A stretch of 64,000 bases of DNA from Flavobacteriales bacterium UBA2669 (GTDB taxonomy: Bacteria > Bacteroidota > Bacteroidia > Flavobacteriales_E > Vicingaceae): assembly GCA_002359215.1 (NCBI GenBank), contig DEMN01000006.1, positions 310,001 to 374,000 of the forward strand, given 5' to 3'. Every line of letters begins with the position of its first letter. Within the stretch, counting starts at the first letter, position 1. The notes beneath the pieces are model-generated. The model was not told the DNA's origin, did not search any database, and saw nothing but the letters and a program-made list of their open reading frames with translations. The position numbers and the translations under genes are program-made. Below are positions 17,536-26,819 of the stretch, one piece after another.

Positions 17536-18354
17536 TTATTTTTTCTTATTCTTATCTTGAAAATCTAATGATTTTATACCTAAAGTTTTTAGCGTTCTTT
17601 TAATAGATAGTTTTAAAGGTTCTTTTATAGAGGTAACAATTCTTTTATATAAGCTGTCATCGGGTCTTGAGATGAAATGAGAATCTACGTATTTAAAATC
17701 AGGATCTGGAGTGTTGGAATAATAAGTGTAAAAAGATTTTCTGGTCTCTCCTTCAGGTACTGTTATTTTAGAATATCCGTGTGGTGTTGTTTCATCTGTT
17801 AAAAATATAACGGCTCTGTTCCAATCACAAGGAACTGTTTTTTCGCATGTGGTCATTTTTTGATTCCACAATTCTAAATCGCCACCATACTCAGGTTTCC
17901 AATTTTTATTTAAATAAACTAATAAATTAAGTCGTCTCCATAAATTTTCTTTAGCATTGTAATTAGAGTCTATATGTATATCTACATAACTACCATTAGC
18001 ACCTTGGTGAACTCCGGCACCAAGTGCATCGTTTGTTGTTACCAGATTGTTTAGACCTGTAATGTATTCTACATTTTTTATAAAATTGGGATGGGCAAGA
18101 GCGGCTTTAATTTTGCTAAAATCAGGATGAAACCTTTCAAAGTGATAGTCTTCGTTTTTATTTTCGTTGATGCTTTTTCTTTTAACTTTTAAAACATCCA
18201 TTTTCGGAAAATTTTCATAAAGCGAAGTAGCAAAATCTTCTTCTAAAAAATTGGGTAAAACAACATGTTTACAAGGTTTAGCAGAATTAAATTCTTGTTT
18301 TAATTGTTCTATTTTTTCTTCTGATAAATAGATCGGATTGATGATGTTTTGCAT
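17536..18354 (-). CDS. 2-oxoglutarate/Fe(II)-dependent oxygenase
   Basis: This 272-residue protein belongs to the 2OG-Fe(II) oxygenase (prolyl 4-hydroxylase-like) group. The iron triad is visible as HID in SYVDIHIDSNYN (about residue 125) and the distal histidine in TPHGYSKI (about 196), followed by RKSFYTYY, whose arginine should bind 2-oxoglutarate. The pattern WRRLNLLVYLNKNW..EYGGDLELW is typical of sugar- or protein-modifying hydroxylases in bacteria. The substrate is unknown. It is likely cotranscribed with the ABM gene. Confidence 0.88.
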   Translation of the reverse strand: MQNIINPIYLSEEKIEQLKQEFNSAKPCKHVVLPNFLEEDFATSLYENFPKMDVLKVKRKSINENKNEDYHFERFHPDFSKIKAALAHPNFIKNVEYITGLNNLVTTNDALGAGVHQGANGSYVDIHIDSNYNAKENLWRRLNLLVYLNKNWKPEYGGDLELWNQKMTTCEKTVPCDWNRAVIFLTDETTPHGYSKITVPEGETRKSFYTYYSNTPDPDFKYVDSHFISRPDDSLYKRIVTSIKEPLKLSIKRTLKTLGIKSLDFQDKNKKK

Positions 18355-18397
18355 AACAGTTATAATAGTTAGGACAACAAAATTAACAATTTAATCA

Positions 18398-20188
18398 TTA
18401 AAAAAAGTTGATAAAACCAAAGTGAATTTTTGCTGATCTAAACTGAATAGGGTTGTCGAATTGTTTGCCTACAGCATAACTTATAGAAAATATTCCGGCA
18501 TTGGTTTCAAAATTCATCCCTACGCCAAAACTATAAGGCCTGTCTAGGGTATAAGCATTGGCAGTTCTTTTCTCCCAAAATGCACCATCTGTAAACAAAT
18601 ATAAAAATGAATTTTGTTCTAAAATAAATCGATATTCTATGGTTTGAATGCTGTAAAAAGAAGCAAATATAGATTCCTCATCAACACCTCTTAAGGTATG
18701 TAAGCCACCAATTCTAAGCATTTCATTATCGAATAAATTTTCATTGTAAGTATATCCGTTTTGAGTGCCTAATTTAATAACACTTCTCTTTTTTATTGGA
18801 ATGTATAGTGCTAAATTTGCTTGAGCGGTATATAGGTTGGTTTTTAAGTTTACATCTTTATAAAGTTGTTCGTTGAGTTGAGGGTTTTTCGATATTTTTT
18901 TATTTCCTAATGAACCATTTGCGTTTATACTAAAACCTCTTCTTGGGTTATGTATGTAATCTAATTGGTCATAAACAATTCCAATTCCGTAAAGTTGAGT
19001 AGAAACATCAGCAAAATCGGGTAAAACAGTAAGGGTTTCAAAACCTTTTTGAGATAGTAGATTAGAACTTTTATTGTGATAGAATACATTAAAATAATTA
19101 TTTCCTTTCAGAATATATCTAACCCCAATTTTATTAAAGACATCAATATAAGTGCTATCTCTTTTATATAGATTAAGTTGGTATTCGGCTCCAAAAGGAC
19201 TGTTAAATAAAAAAGGGTAAGCTGTACTGAGTTTTAAATCTTGTGAATTGTTTTGCATGGCTCTCCAATTGAATGAAATTTCTTCTCCACGCTTAAATGA
19301 ATTCATTAAGTTTAGTTTTACATCTCCATTTAACCTAACTTTTCCGGCTTCATCAGGTACTATACCCAAAATTCCATTAAACCTGTTGGCTTGTTTCTTT
19401 TTAAGTACTAACAACACATAAGCACTTTCTTCATTAAAAATAACTTTAGAGGGGTTTTGTTCTTCTACAAAAGGAATTTCTTTAATTCGAGTGTTTATCT
19501 TCTTTATTAATTCCTCGTTATAAATATCTTCATCATTAATACGAATGTAGTTTTTAATATAATCATCAGAAACAGTTGCGCTTCCTTTTATGGCAACACT
19601 GTCTATTTTATAGAGTTGTTTTTTGTTGATGGATAAATTGGCAGAAAGATTATAGTCAGTTATTTGTACACTATCCAACTGGATAGAAGCAAATGGATAT
19701 CCATGATTTTCATAAAAAGAAATTACTTTATCGAAAAAACGTTTTAATTGATTTTGATTAAAAGGTCTGTTGTTGTAGATTTTATCTCTAAAACCAATTT
19801 TGCTTAAAATTCCTTCATCAATAGTTTTGGTAGTAAGGTTGGTCCATTTTATTTGTTTTCCTAAATGGTAGTGAAGAAAGTATGTTGTGGAATCGGATAT
19901 TATACTATCAATATGAGCAGTTAAATAGGCATTTTTATAAAGCTGTTGGTTTATATTTTTTACAATATTGTATATATTGATAAAGCTACTGTTTGTACTT
20001 GTTGATAAAAGTTCTTTTTGTTGTTTTGATGAGAGGATAGTGTCATTAATAATTACCTTAACTTTTTTATTTTGGGCAAAAGAAGTTGAATAGGTAAAAA
20101 GTAATAAGCAACCTAATAAAACAACAAACGATTGTTTAGCAGGGTGGCTAAAAATAAAATCATTGTTATTAGAATGATTGTTTTGCAT
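18398..20188 (-). CDS. BamA/TamA family outer-membrane protein
   Basis: The 596-residue protein has an N-terminal hydrophobic segment (about 18-38) ending in SFAQ, then POTRA-like repeats (about 45-270) and a C-terminal Omp85 barrel (about 280-596). The barrel shows LRIGGLHTLRGVDEES, which matches the surface-antigen (lid loop VRGF/Y-like) motif, and the protein ends in an aromatic residue. Omp85 proteins insert or translocate outer-membrane proteins. It is shorter than BamA (about 800 residues), so it is TamA-like or a lineage-specific member rather than the main assembly factor. It lies 28 bases after ung. Confidence 0.85.
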   Translation of the reverse strand: MQNNHSNNNDFIFSHPAKQSFVVLLGCLLLFTYSTSFAQNKKVKVIINDTILSSKQQKELLSTSTNSSFINIYNIVKNINQQLYKNAYLTAHIDSIISDSTTYFLHYHLGKQIKWTNLTTKTIDEGILSKIGFRDKIYNNRPFNQNQLKRFFDKVISFYENHGYPFASIQLDSVQITDYNLSANLSINKKQLYKIDSVAIKGSATVSDDYIKNYIRINDEDIYNEELIKKINTRIKEIPFVEEQNPSKVIFNEESAYVLLVLKKKQANRFNGILGIVPDEAGKVRLNGDVKLNLMNSFKRGEEISFNWRAMQNNSQDLKLSTAYPFLFNSPFGAEYQLNLYKRDSTYIDVFNKIGVRYILKGNNYFNVFYHNKSSNLLSQKGFETLTVLPDFADVSTQLYGIGIVYDQLDYIHNPRRGFSINANGSLGNKKISKNPQLNEQLYKDVNLKTNLYTAQANLALYIPIKKRSVIKLGTQNGYTYNENLFDNEMLRIGGLHTLRGVDEESIFASFYSIQTIEYRFILEQNSFLYLFTDGAFWEKRTANAYTLDRPYSFGVGMNFETNAGIFSISYAVGKQFDNPIQFRSAKIHFGFINFF

Positions 20189-20216
20189 TTGTTGTTTTTG
20201 ATATGAGGGTATAAAT

Positions 20217-20882
20217 TTAAAAGTTAATAGGGGTTTTACCTTGTTCTATTAAAATTTTGTTGGTTGTAGAAAAATGTTTGCATCCTAAAAAACCTTTATG
20301 GGCAGAAAAAGGAGAAGGATGAGCTGCTTTTAAAATATGATGTTTAGTGGCATCAATTAAATTTTCTTTCGATTGAGCAAAACTTCCCCAAAGTAAAAAA
20401 ACTACTCCTGATTTTTGTTCGGAAATTAGTTTTATAACGGCATCAGTAAATTCTTCCCAACCTTTTTTTTGATGAGAAGTGGGTGTTTTTTCTCTAACAG
20501 TAAGGGTGTTGTTTAGTAAAAAAACACCTTGTTCTGCCCAATGGGTTAAATTACCTGAAATGGGTATAGGAATGTCTAAATCATTTTGCAGTTCTTTGAA
20601 AATATTTTTTAATGATGGAGGGAATTTTATACCATCATTCACTGAAAAGCAAAGTCCGTGAGCCTGACCAATACCATGATATGGATCTTGACCAATGATT
20701 ATTACTTTTATTTTTTCTAGAGGTGTAAGATTAAAAGCGTTAAATATTTCTTTTTCAGGAGGAAATATCTTGTAGCTTTTCTTTTCGTCAGCTAAAAATT
20801 GCAGTAAATCAGTAAAATATGGGGCATTAATTTCATCAGATAATAATGTTTTCCACATATGGTTTAATTCGATGTTTGTCAT
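20217..20882 (-). CDS. ung: Uracil-DNA glycosylase
   Basis: Ung removes uracil from DNA as the first step in base excision repair. The 221-residue length is typical of family 1. The water-activating loop GQDPYHG places the catalytic aspartate at D66, and the leucine-loop motif HPSPFSAHKGF places the catalytic histidine at H188. It is the first gene of a minus-strand run including the BamA-like gene. The divergent gene at 21001 begins 119 bases away. Confidence 0.96.
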   Translation of the reverse strand: MTNIELNHMWKTLLSDEINAPYFTDLLQFLADEKKSYKIFPPEKEIFNAFNLTPLEKIKVIIIGQDPYHGIGQAHGLCFSVNDGIKFPPSLKNIFKELQNDLDIPIPISGNLTHWAEQGVFLLNNTLTVREKTPTSHQKKGWEEFTDAVIKLISEQKSGVVFLLWGSFAQSKENLIDATKHHILKAAHPSPFSAHKGFLGCKHFSTTNKILIEQGKTPINF

Positions 20883-20968
20883 TGATTTTTCTGGTTTTTA
20901 ATCAGTTTAAACGTTTTCAAAATGAAAAATTGTTAATAAAAAAGAAAACTTAGTAAAGATATTTTTAT

Positions 20969-20976
20969 TATGTTTG
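20969..20976 (+). promoter_or_regulatory. Probable -7 box for the lipoprotein-ytxJ unit
   Basis: TATGTTTG fits TAnnTTTG and lies 25 bases before the ATG of the 43-residue lipoprotein. The -33 region is not clear. Confidence 0.35.
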
Positions 20977-21000
20977 TAATTCAAAATTAAGAAAACTCGC

Positions 21001-21132
21001 ATGAAAAAGATCGCATTAACTCTAACTTCTTTATTTCTATTAGTATTACTTTATTCTTCTTGCAAAAGTAGTCATGGTACTTGTCCTGCTTATGGAAAAA
21101 CAGATGTTAAGACTGCAAAAGTAGCTGCTTGA
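21001..21132 (+). CDS. Small lipoprotein (43 residues)
   Basis: The frame encodes MKKIALTLTSLFLLVLLYSS followed by CKSSHGTCPAYGK and ends in KVAA. A clear lipoprotein signal (hydrophobic core then S-S-C) places the lipidated cysteine at residue 21. The mature part has only 23 residues with one other cysteine in the motif TCPAYGK. It lies 19 bases before ytxJ, so the two are probably coexpressed. I do not know the function. A second cysteine next to a thiol-redox gene hints at a link to redox, which is only inference. Confidence 0.72.
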   Translation: MKKIALTLTSLFLLVLLYSSCKSSHGTCPAYGKTDVKTAKVAA

Positions 21133-21151
21133 TATTTGTTAAGTTCCAACC

Positions 21152-21505
21152 ATGAAATGGCTCAAACTCGAAACACTTTCTGAATATAATAATATGGTGG
21201 CCTCTTCAAATGAAGAAGGCTATTTTGCTATCGCTGTGTTTAAACATAGTACCAGATGTCCTGTAAGTATGATGGCAAAACTAAAAATGTCAACAACATG
21301 GGACATTGATGAAGATAAACTCCCGCTTTATTATTTAGATTTAATTAAATATAGAGAAATTTCTAATCAAATTGCAGTAGATTTTGATGTGCAACACGAA
21401 TCTCCACAATTACTTGTTATAAAAAACAATAGGTGTATTTACGATGCCTCTCACGGATCAATTTCTGTAAGTAAAGTTAAAGAAGTGTTAGAAATTAAAG
21501 ACTAA
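21152..21505 (+). CDS. ytxJ: Bacillithiol system redox-active protein YtxJ
   Basis: YtxJ is a thioredoxin-fold, monothiol bacilliredoxin-like protein that is linked to bacillithiol, the low-molecular-weight thiol of Firmicutes and Bacteroidota. The 117-residue protein has FKHSTRCPVSMMAK near residues 31-44, the family motif with a single active cysteine, and ESPQLLVIKN, the cis-proline region, near 83-92. Its last 18 bases overlap the convergent OsmC-like gene. It implies, but does not prove, that the organism makes bacillithiol. Confidence 0.9.
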   Translation: MKWLKLETLSEYNNMVASSNEEGYFAIAVFKHSTRCPVSMMAKLKMSTTWDIDEDKLPLYYLDLIKYREISNQIAVDFDVQHESPQLLVIKNNRCIYDASHGSISVSKVKEVLEIKD

Positions 21506-21892
21506 GGTTTGTTTTATGTCTTTGGCTAAACTTAGTGCCACAGGACAAGTTTTTGCTGAGTTTTCAATCAATTTTTTTTCTTTTTCAGAGTAGTTGTGAT
21601 TGGCGAAATCAAACTCAATAATAATTTCTTTTATTTTTCTAGGTTTATCTGTCATTATTTTTGTTGCAGTTGCTGAAGCATTTTCAATAGAAAAATCGCT
21701 ATCTCTAGCTTTGATTCCAATAATTGTAAACATGCAACTAACAAGAGCAGTTGCAACTAAGTCTGTAGGAGAAAAAGCTTCAGCTTTCCCTTGGTTGTCT
21801 AAAGGAGCGTCAGTAATAATTTTGTTATTAGAGAATAAATGAACGGCTTCGGTTCTTAATTCTCCTTTATATATAATTTTAGATGTTGGCAT
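21488..21892 (-). CDS. OsmC family peroxiredoxin-like protein
   Basis: OsmC/Ohr proteins reduce organic hydroperoxides with two cysteines. From MPTSKIIYKG the protein has 134 residues. The first reactive cysteine is in ALVSCMFTIIGIKARDS and the second in AKTCPVALSLAKDI, which is the expected pair. The frame is open upstream to 21940, but that would add 16 residues that do not look like the family, so the ATG at 21892 is preferred. It faces the next gene at 21970 in a divergent arrangement and overlaps the end of ytxJ. Confidence 0.88.
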   Translation of the reverse strand: MPTSKIIYKGELRTEAVHLFSNNKIITDAPLDNQGKAEAFSPTDLVATALVSCMFTIIGIKARDSDFSIENASATATKIMTDKPRKIKEIIIEFDFANHNYSEKEKKLIENSAKTCPVALSLAKDIKQTLVFNF

Positions 21893-21969
21893 AATAAATT
21901 GATGTATTTGCAAATTAACGATATCTTGTAAAGTTGACAAATTTTTTATTATTATTTTTGCTATTGTAT

Positions 21970-22725
21970 ATGAAAAATGTTGTTTACATAGTTATTCTTG
22001 CTTTGTTTTTTTGTGGTGCTTCAAAAGTAACTGCTCAAGAAACAATTTTTGAAGAAGCAAGAACGGTATATAAAAGTGAACAAGCTTATGGTTTGATAAT
22101 ACATACAACAGGCTGGGGGTTTAATTACAGATACGGAATGTATACTTCAGGTTTTACAAGAAGAACTTTTGAAGGAGAAATAGTTGGGTTAAAACATCCT
22201 AAAGAAATAAAAACATTTACTTCTTTATTTGATAACTCTAATGGCTATGTGTATGGTAAGTTAAACACTATGTTTTTGTTTAGAGGAAGTGTAGGGAATC
22301 ATAAAACTTTTATTAGTAAGCAAAGTGTTAGGGGTATAGCAATAGCTATGATTTATAATACAGGAATAACTTTGGCTTATGCCAAACCAATTTATTTAGA
22401 AGTATTATTTTATAATGAAGAATTAGAAACCATAGATACAAGGTTTGAAAGATATGACCCTGAGAAACACACGCAGAATGATATAGTAGGAAAAGGACCT
22501 GCAATGAAAGGATTGTTTGGAGGAAAAATTATTCCGGGTATATTTTTAAAAGCGGGGTTAAATTTTGAATCTGCTAGGGAAGCAGAAAATTTAAATGCTC
22601 TAGAAGTTGGAGCAAAAGCAGATTTGTTTTTACAAGAATTACCAATGATGGCAAATGAATTAAATAGAAATTGGCTTATAAATTTATATGTAACGTTTTC
22701 GTTTGGCTCTAAAAGCACAAATTAG
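21970..22725 (+). CDS. Hypothetical exported protein
   Basis: The protein has 251 residues when started at MKNVVYIVILALFF, which gives a good signal peptide ending near KVTAQ at residue 23. An upstream start at 21934 would add a second hydrophobic stretch and is less likely. The mature part has patches of alternating aromatic and hydrophobic residues (GWGFNYRYGMYTSG, WLINLYVTFSFGSK), suggesting an outer-membrane beta-barrel or related protein. The C-terminus ends in a possible last strand. It lies 31 bases before lipA. I do not recognise the family. Confidence 0.65.
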   Translation: MKNVVYIVILALFFCGASKVTAQETIFEEARTVYKSEQAYGLIIHTTGWGFNYRYGMYTSGFTRRTFEGEIVGLKHPKEIKTFTSLFDNSNGYVYGKLNTMFLFRGSVGNHKTFISKQSVRGIAIAMIYNTGITLAYAKPIYLEVLFYNEELETIDTRFERYDPEKHTQNDIVGKGPAMKGLFGGKIIPGIFLKAGLNFESAREAENLNALEVGAKADLFLQELPMMANELNRNWLINLYVTFSFGSKSTN

Positions 22726-22756
22726 TTAGTAAGAATTGAAAATATTAAATGGAGAG

Positions 22757-23632
22757 ATGATTAAAGAAGAAGAAAAAGCAGTAGGGTATAGTAAAATTAA
22801 AAAACCAAGCTGGTTAAAAGTTAAATTGCCTACAGGTCAAGAATACACTAAAGTCAGACAAATTGTGTCTGAACATAAACTACATACTATTTGTGAAAGT
22901 GGAAATTGTCCTAATATGGGAGAATGTTGGGGAGCAGGAACAGCAACCTTTATGATTTTAGGAAACATATGTACCAGATCTTGTGGTTTTTGCGCTGTAA
23001 AAACAGGCAGACCTTTACCTGCAGATTATGAAGAGCCGGAAAGAGTAGCAAACTCTGTAAAATTAATGAATGTAAAGCACTGTGTTATTACTTCTGTAGA
23101 TAGAGATGACTTGAAAGACGGTGGGTCCATTATTTGGGTAGAGACAGTAAAAAAAGTTAGAGAATTTAGTCCGCAAACAACAATGGAAACCTTAATTCCT
23201 GATTTTCAAGGTAAGTGGGATAATTTGCAAAGAATAATAGATGTGGCGCCTGAAATAGTTTCACATAATTTAGAAACAGTAAGAAGACTAACAAGAGAAG
23301 TAAGAATCCAAGCAAAGTACGATAGAAGCTTAGATGTAATTAAAAGGTTAAAGGAAGGAGGAATGAGGACAAAATCTGGAGTAATGTTAGGTTTAGGAGA
23401 AACTAGAGAAGAGGTAATAGAAACAATGCAAGATTTAGTAAATGTTGGTTGCGACATACTAACTTTAGGTCAGTATTTGCAACCAACACCAAAACATTTG
23501 CCTGTTAAAGAATTTGTTACACCAGCACAATTTGCTGAATATAAAGAGATAGGGTTGAACTTAGGTTTTAAATATGTAGAAAGTGGTCCTTTAGTTAGGT
23601 CTTCTTATCATGCCGAAAAACACATGTTTTAG
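22757..23632 (+). CDS. lipA: Lipoyl synthase
   Basis: LipA inserts two sulfurs into octanoyl groups on E2 and H-protein lipoyl domains. From the ATG at 22757 the protein has 291 residues. The auxiliary cluster ligands are C46, C51 and C57 (CESGNCPNMGEC), the radical SAM ligands are C72, C76 and C79 (CTRSCGFC), and the C-terminal RSSY motif is present in GPLVRSSYHAEK. A TTG at 22736 in the same frame could add seven residues. The ATG is favoured because family proteins begin close to the PKWLRVKLPTG region. It serves the pyruvate dehydrogenase complex, whose E1 beta gene lies at 56104. Confidence 0.95.
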   Translation: MIKEEEKAVGYSKIKKPSWLKVKLPTGQEYTKVRQIVSEHKLHTICESGNCPNMGECWGAGTATFMILGNICTRSCGFCAVKTGRPLPADYEEPERVANSVKLMNVKHCVITSVDRDDLKDGGSIIWVETVKKVREFSPQTTMETLIPDFQGKWDNLQRIIDVAPEIVSHNLETVRRLTREVRIQAKYDRSLDVIKRLKEGGMRTKSGVMLGLGETREEVIETMQDLVNVGCDILTLGQYLQPTPKHLPVKEFVTPAQFAEYKEIGLNLGFKYVESGPLVRSSYHAEKHMF

Positions 23633-23669
23633 GAAATAAAGAATTTCCATGATTTTATACTAAATAGAC

Positions 23670-23700
23670 TTGTGGAAATTTAAAATAAATTCGTATCTTG
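23670..23700 (+). promoter_or_regulatory. Probable promoter of the 993-residue T9SS substrate
   Basis: TTG at 23670-23672 is followed after 21 bases by TATCTTG at 23694-23700, close to the Bacteroidota TTG-N19-21-TAnnTTTG layout. The start codon is about 54 bases downstream. Confidence 0.4.
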
Positions 23701-23753
23701 TGAGCCGTTTTGAAATATAATTATAGAATAAAATTAAACTAAATAGATTACAG

Positions 23754-26735
23754 ATGAATATTAAAACTATTATTGTTGGATCATTGGCCGTTGTAGGTCT
23801 TACAGCTGGATTAACTTATGTTAACTCTAACGAAGAGGCTAAAAGTTTATATAATCCTTTAGAGTACGGTAAATCAGAGACTTCTTCTGGTCCTGAAAAA
23901 ATAAATGAGTATCTTAATATGTTAAGAGCTAATCCTCAGACAGGGAAAGTGGAGTACAGTGACTATCAGGCGGCAAGAAATCAGGTGATGAAATTAGCTG
24001 CCATGAAACAAAATAAATCTTTAGGAATGGTATGGGAACAAATGGGACCAGACAATGTTGGTGGTAGAGGTAGAGCTATCTGGGTTGATAGGTTTAACTC
24101 TAATATCATTTATGCAGGTAGTGTTGCTGGTGGATTACATGTTTCTTATAATAATGGTAATACATGGACTAACGTACATCCTTTAGGAGATAATTTATCT
24201 GTTTCTTGTATTACTCAAACAGCTAATGGGAGAATATTTTTTGGTACAGGTAGTGCTTTCGAATCACCTACGGGAACCGGCTTAGGTTCACCAGGTTTTC
24301 CAGGGAACGGATTGTATGAGTATGTTCCTTCCACTCAGCAAGTGATGCCAATTATGGTGAATGGAATTACTCCTGCAGTACCAAGTGGTAGTTTATCGAT
24401 TATTAATGCAATAGGAGCAAATGGAAATAGATTGTATTTAGGAATGGGTACAGGTACAGGATTGGTTTATGCAGATCCTGATGGTGCTGGTAACTATCCT
24501 TCAACTTTGTCTGGATGGACAAACCCAGTAGTTATTCCTGGTCCTAACATTCCTGAAACAGGATTAGTAAATGATATAGATGTTGCTTCTGATGGTTCTA
24601 TGTTAGTTTGCTATAGTGGTAAAATTTATACTTCTCCTAATGGATCTCCTAATTCATTTTCAATAACAAATATTACAGGGGGGTCTAGAATTTCTGGAGC
24701 TATAGCACCTTCTGATCCAAATGTAATGTATATTGTTTCAACTAATGGAGCACAGGTATTAAATCCTGGTTCTCAATCAGCTCCAAGAGGTTTAGAAGTT
24801 AGTTTAGATAAAGGAGCAACATGGACTACAGTTATTCCAGGAGGAGTTCCTTCTATCGATCCATTTGTTCAATTAAGTGGAACTGGAGGTCAAGGAGGTT
24901 GGGATCAAGCTATTGCTGTAGATCCTTCAAACCCTGATAGAGTATTAGTAGGAGGGATTCAATTTTATGAATTTACATTAAATAGAGCGTCTTCTCCACT
25001 AGGAGGTAATTGGGTAAAAGCAGCTGTGTTAAGTGAATTTGCAACACCTTACTATATTCATGCAGACAACCATTCGATGCATTGGAAAGATGCAAATACT
25101 GTTTTCGTTATTGGAGATGGTGGAGTATTTAGATCTACTAATGGAGGGGCTACATGGTTACATATGAATCTTGGGTTTAATGTTAATACATTCTTTAGTG
25201 TTGCTATGGCTTCGAATGGTTGGTTTATGGGAGGTTCTCAAGATAATGGAACTCAATTGTTTGATTTTGGTCAACTAGGTAGTGTTAGTCCTAAGGGAAC
25301 AATTCAAATTCAAGGAGGAGATGGTTTTGCAACAGATTTTTCTGATTTTGGTGGAGGAATTGCTTTTGCTTGTTCACAAAACGGTAGTATAATGAGACAT
25401 TCCGCTCAAGCTCCAGGACAAGGAGGAAGTTTTTTTGATAGCGAACTTAACGGATGGACACAATATCCATTTAATACCAAGTTTAGATTATGGGAATCTG
25501 TTAATGATCCTCTATCTATTGATAGTGTGAATGTGGTATTTCAGGATACAACTACTTTAACTGCAGGACAACAAATAGTTTATCAAAGTTTAACTAATAG
25601 CGAAGATCTATATTACACACCAACAACTACAACAACCTATTTTCCTGGAGATACCTTAAAGTTACAGGACTATTATCAATCTAGATTTGCGTTTTATATT
25701 GGAGGAGGACATGTTCATTTAACAAAGGATGCAACGAGACTTAATGCCTCATCTAATGATTGGCATAGAGTTGCTACAGGCATTGGTACTGCCGTAGCTC
25801 TAGAATTTTCACCTGATGGAAACCACTTGTATATTGGTAATACAAATGGACAAGTATATAGAATTAGTGGTTTAGCTCTTGGCAATACTGATGCACAATT
25901 AGATGTTAGAAATACGGCTACTTTAATTACAACTAAAACATTAATAGCTTCAGGATTAGGTGGAACTGTTACAGGAATTGCTATAGATCCGAATAATGGA
26001 GAAAATTTAATAGCAACAGTTGGAAATTATGGTATAAATAATCATGTTTACAGAACTACTACAGCAGAAACTGCTGCAGGAACAGGCGGGTTTACAGCCA
26101 TTCAAGGACCTACTAGCTCTTCTGCTCTTGGTTATTTACCTAAAATGCCGGTTTATGATGCTGAGATTGATTATTCTGATAATAATGTTGTTTTAATAGG
26201 TACTGATTTTGGTGTTTGGGCAACTAACAATGCTTTTTCTGCTGCTACAGGAGATCAGGTTGAATGGTACACAGAAAATACTAATGGAATGGCTCATGTT
26301 CCTGTATTTGAAGTAAGACAACAACATAAAAATCCGGGTACAGCTTTTGGGAATTCACCTTATTCAATGTGGGTATATTTAGGAACTCATGGTGGAGGCT
26401 TTTATACATCTAATTCATTAGTAGACCCTAATGTTGTTAGTGTTAATGAACACGATATTAAAGTTGACAATAGCTTTAAAGCTACTTTAGGTCTTTATCC
26501 AAACCCAATCAGCTACAATGGAACAATTGATGTTGCTGTTAGTGCTGCAACAAGAGGTGTTGTTAAAGTATTTAACTTAAGCGGAGCAGTTGTTAAAACA
26601 ATTGATTTAGGTACCTTACAAAAAGGAACACATAAAATTGATTTTGATGCTTCTGAATTAAGCATTGGAACATATATTATGGTATTAGATGGAGATAAAG
26701 TTCAAAAAGTAACTAAGTTTATTGTAAATAGATAA
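23754..26735 (+). CDS. T9SS type A sorting domain protein with beta-propeller repeats
   Basis: The 993-residue protein has an N-terminal hydrophobic signal (about 4-24). It then has repeated propeller-like strands of the BNR/sialidase and Vps10-like kind, seen as S.NNG.TW, SLDKGATWTTVIPG and STNGGATWLHM. The C-terminal 80 residues form a type A sorting domain: LGLYPNPISYNGTIDVAV near 917, then VVKVFNLSGAVVKT and GTYIMVLDGDKVQKVTKFIV. This predicts export through the type IX system and surface attachment or release. The propeller ligand is unknown. A strong terminator follows directly. Confidence 0.88.
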   Translation: MNIKTIIVGSLAVVGLTAGLTYVNSNEEAKSLYNPLEYGKSETSSGPEKINEYLNMLRANPQTGKVEYSDYQAARNQVMKLAAMKQNKSLGMVWEQMGPDNVGGRGRAIWVDRFNSNIIYAGSVAGGLHVSYNNGNTWTNVHPLGDNLSVSCITQTANGRIFFGTGSAFESPTGTGLGSPGFPGNGLYEYVPSTQQVMPIMVNGITPAVPSGSLSIINAIGANGNRLYLGMGTGTGLVYADPDGAGNYPSTLSGWTNPVVIPGPNIPETGLVNDIDVASDGSMLVCYSGKIYTSPNGSPNSFSITNITGGSRISGAIAPSDPNVMYIVSTNGAQVLNPGSQSAPRGLEVSLDKGATWTTVIPGGVPSIDPFVQLSGTGGQGGWDQAIAVDPSNPDRVLVGGIQFYEFTLNRASSPLGGNWVKAAVLSEFATPYYIHADNHSMHWKDANTVFVIGDGGVFRSTNGGATWLHMNLGFNVNTFFSVAMASNGWFMGGSQDNGTQLFDFGQLGSVSPKGTIQIQGGDGFATDFSDFGGGIAFACSQNGSIMRHSAQAPGQGGSFFDSELNGWTQYPFNTKFRLWESVNDPLSIDSVNVVFQDTTTLTAGQQIVYQSLTNSEDLYYTPTTTTTYFPGDTLKLQDYYQSRFAFYIGGGHVHLTKDATRLNASSNDWHRVATGIGTAVALEFSPDGNHLYIGNTNGQVYRISGLALGNTDAQLDVRNTATLITTKTLIASGLGGTVTGIAIDPNNGENLIATVGNYGINNHVYRTTTAETAAGTGGFTAIQGPTSSSALGYLPKMPVYDAEIDYSDNNVVLIGTDFGVWATNNAFSAATGDQVEWYTENTNGMAHVPVFEVRQQHKNPGTAFGNSPYSMWVYLGTHGGGFYTSNSLVDPNVVSVNEHDIKVDNSFKATLGLYPNPISYNGTIDVAVSAATRGVVKVFNLSGAVVKTIDLGTLQKGTHKIDFDASELSIGTYIMVLDGDKVQKVTKFIVNR

Positions 26736-26761
26736 TTATTATATTTGAAAACATAAAAATT

Positions 26762-26799
26762 AAAGAAGCGATTGTTGTACAACAATCGCTTCTTTTTTT
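26762..26799 (+). terminator. Strong hairpin terminator, perfect palindrome
   Basis: AAAGAAGCGATTGTTG (26762-26777) pairs exactly with its complement at 26780-26795 around a central TA, followed by a T run to 26799. It ends the gene for the T9SS substrate and lies just before ispE. Confidence 0.9.
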
Positions 26800-26819
26800 A
26801 TAAGCATTAATTATTTTTT

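Noticed and set aside
21934..21969. Upstream start for the exported protein before lipA
   Set aside because: It would add a second hydrophobic run in front of a complete signal peptide; the ATG at 21970 fits better.
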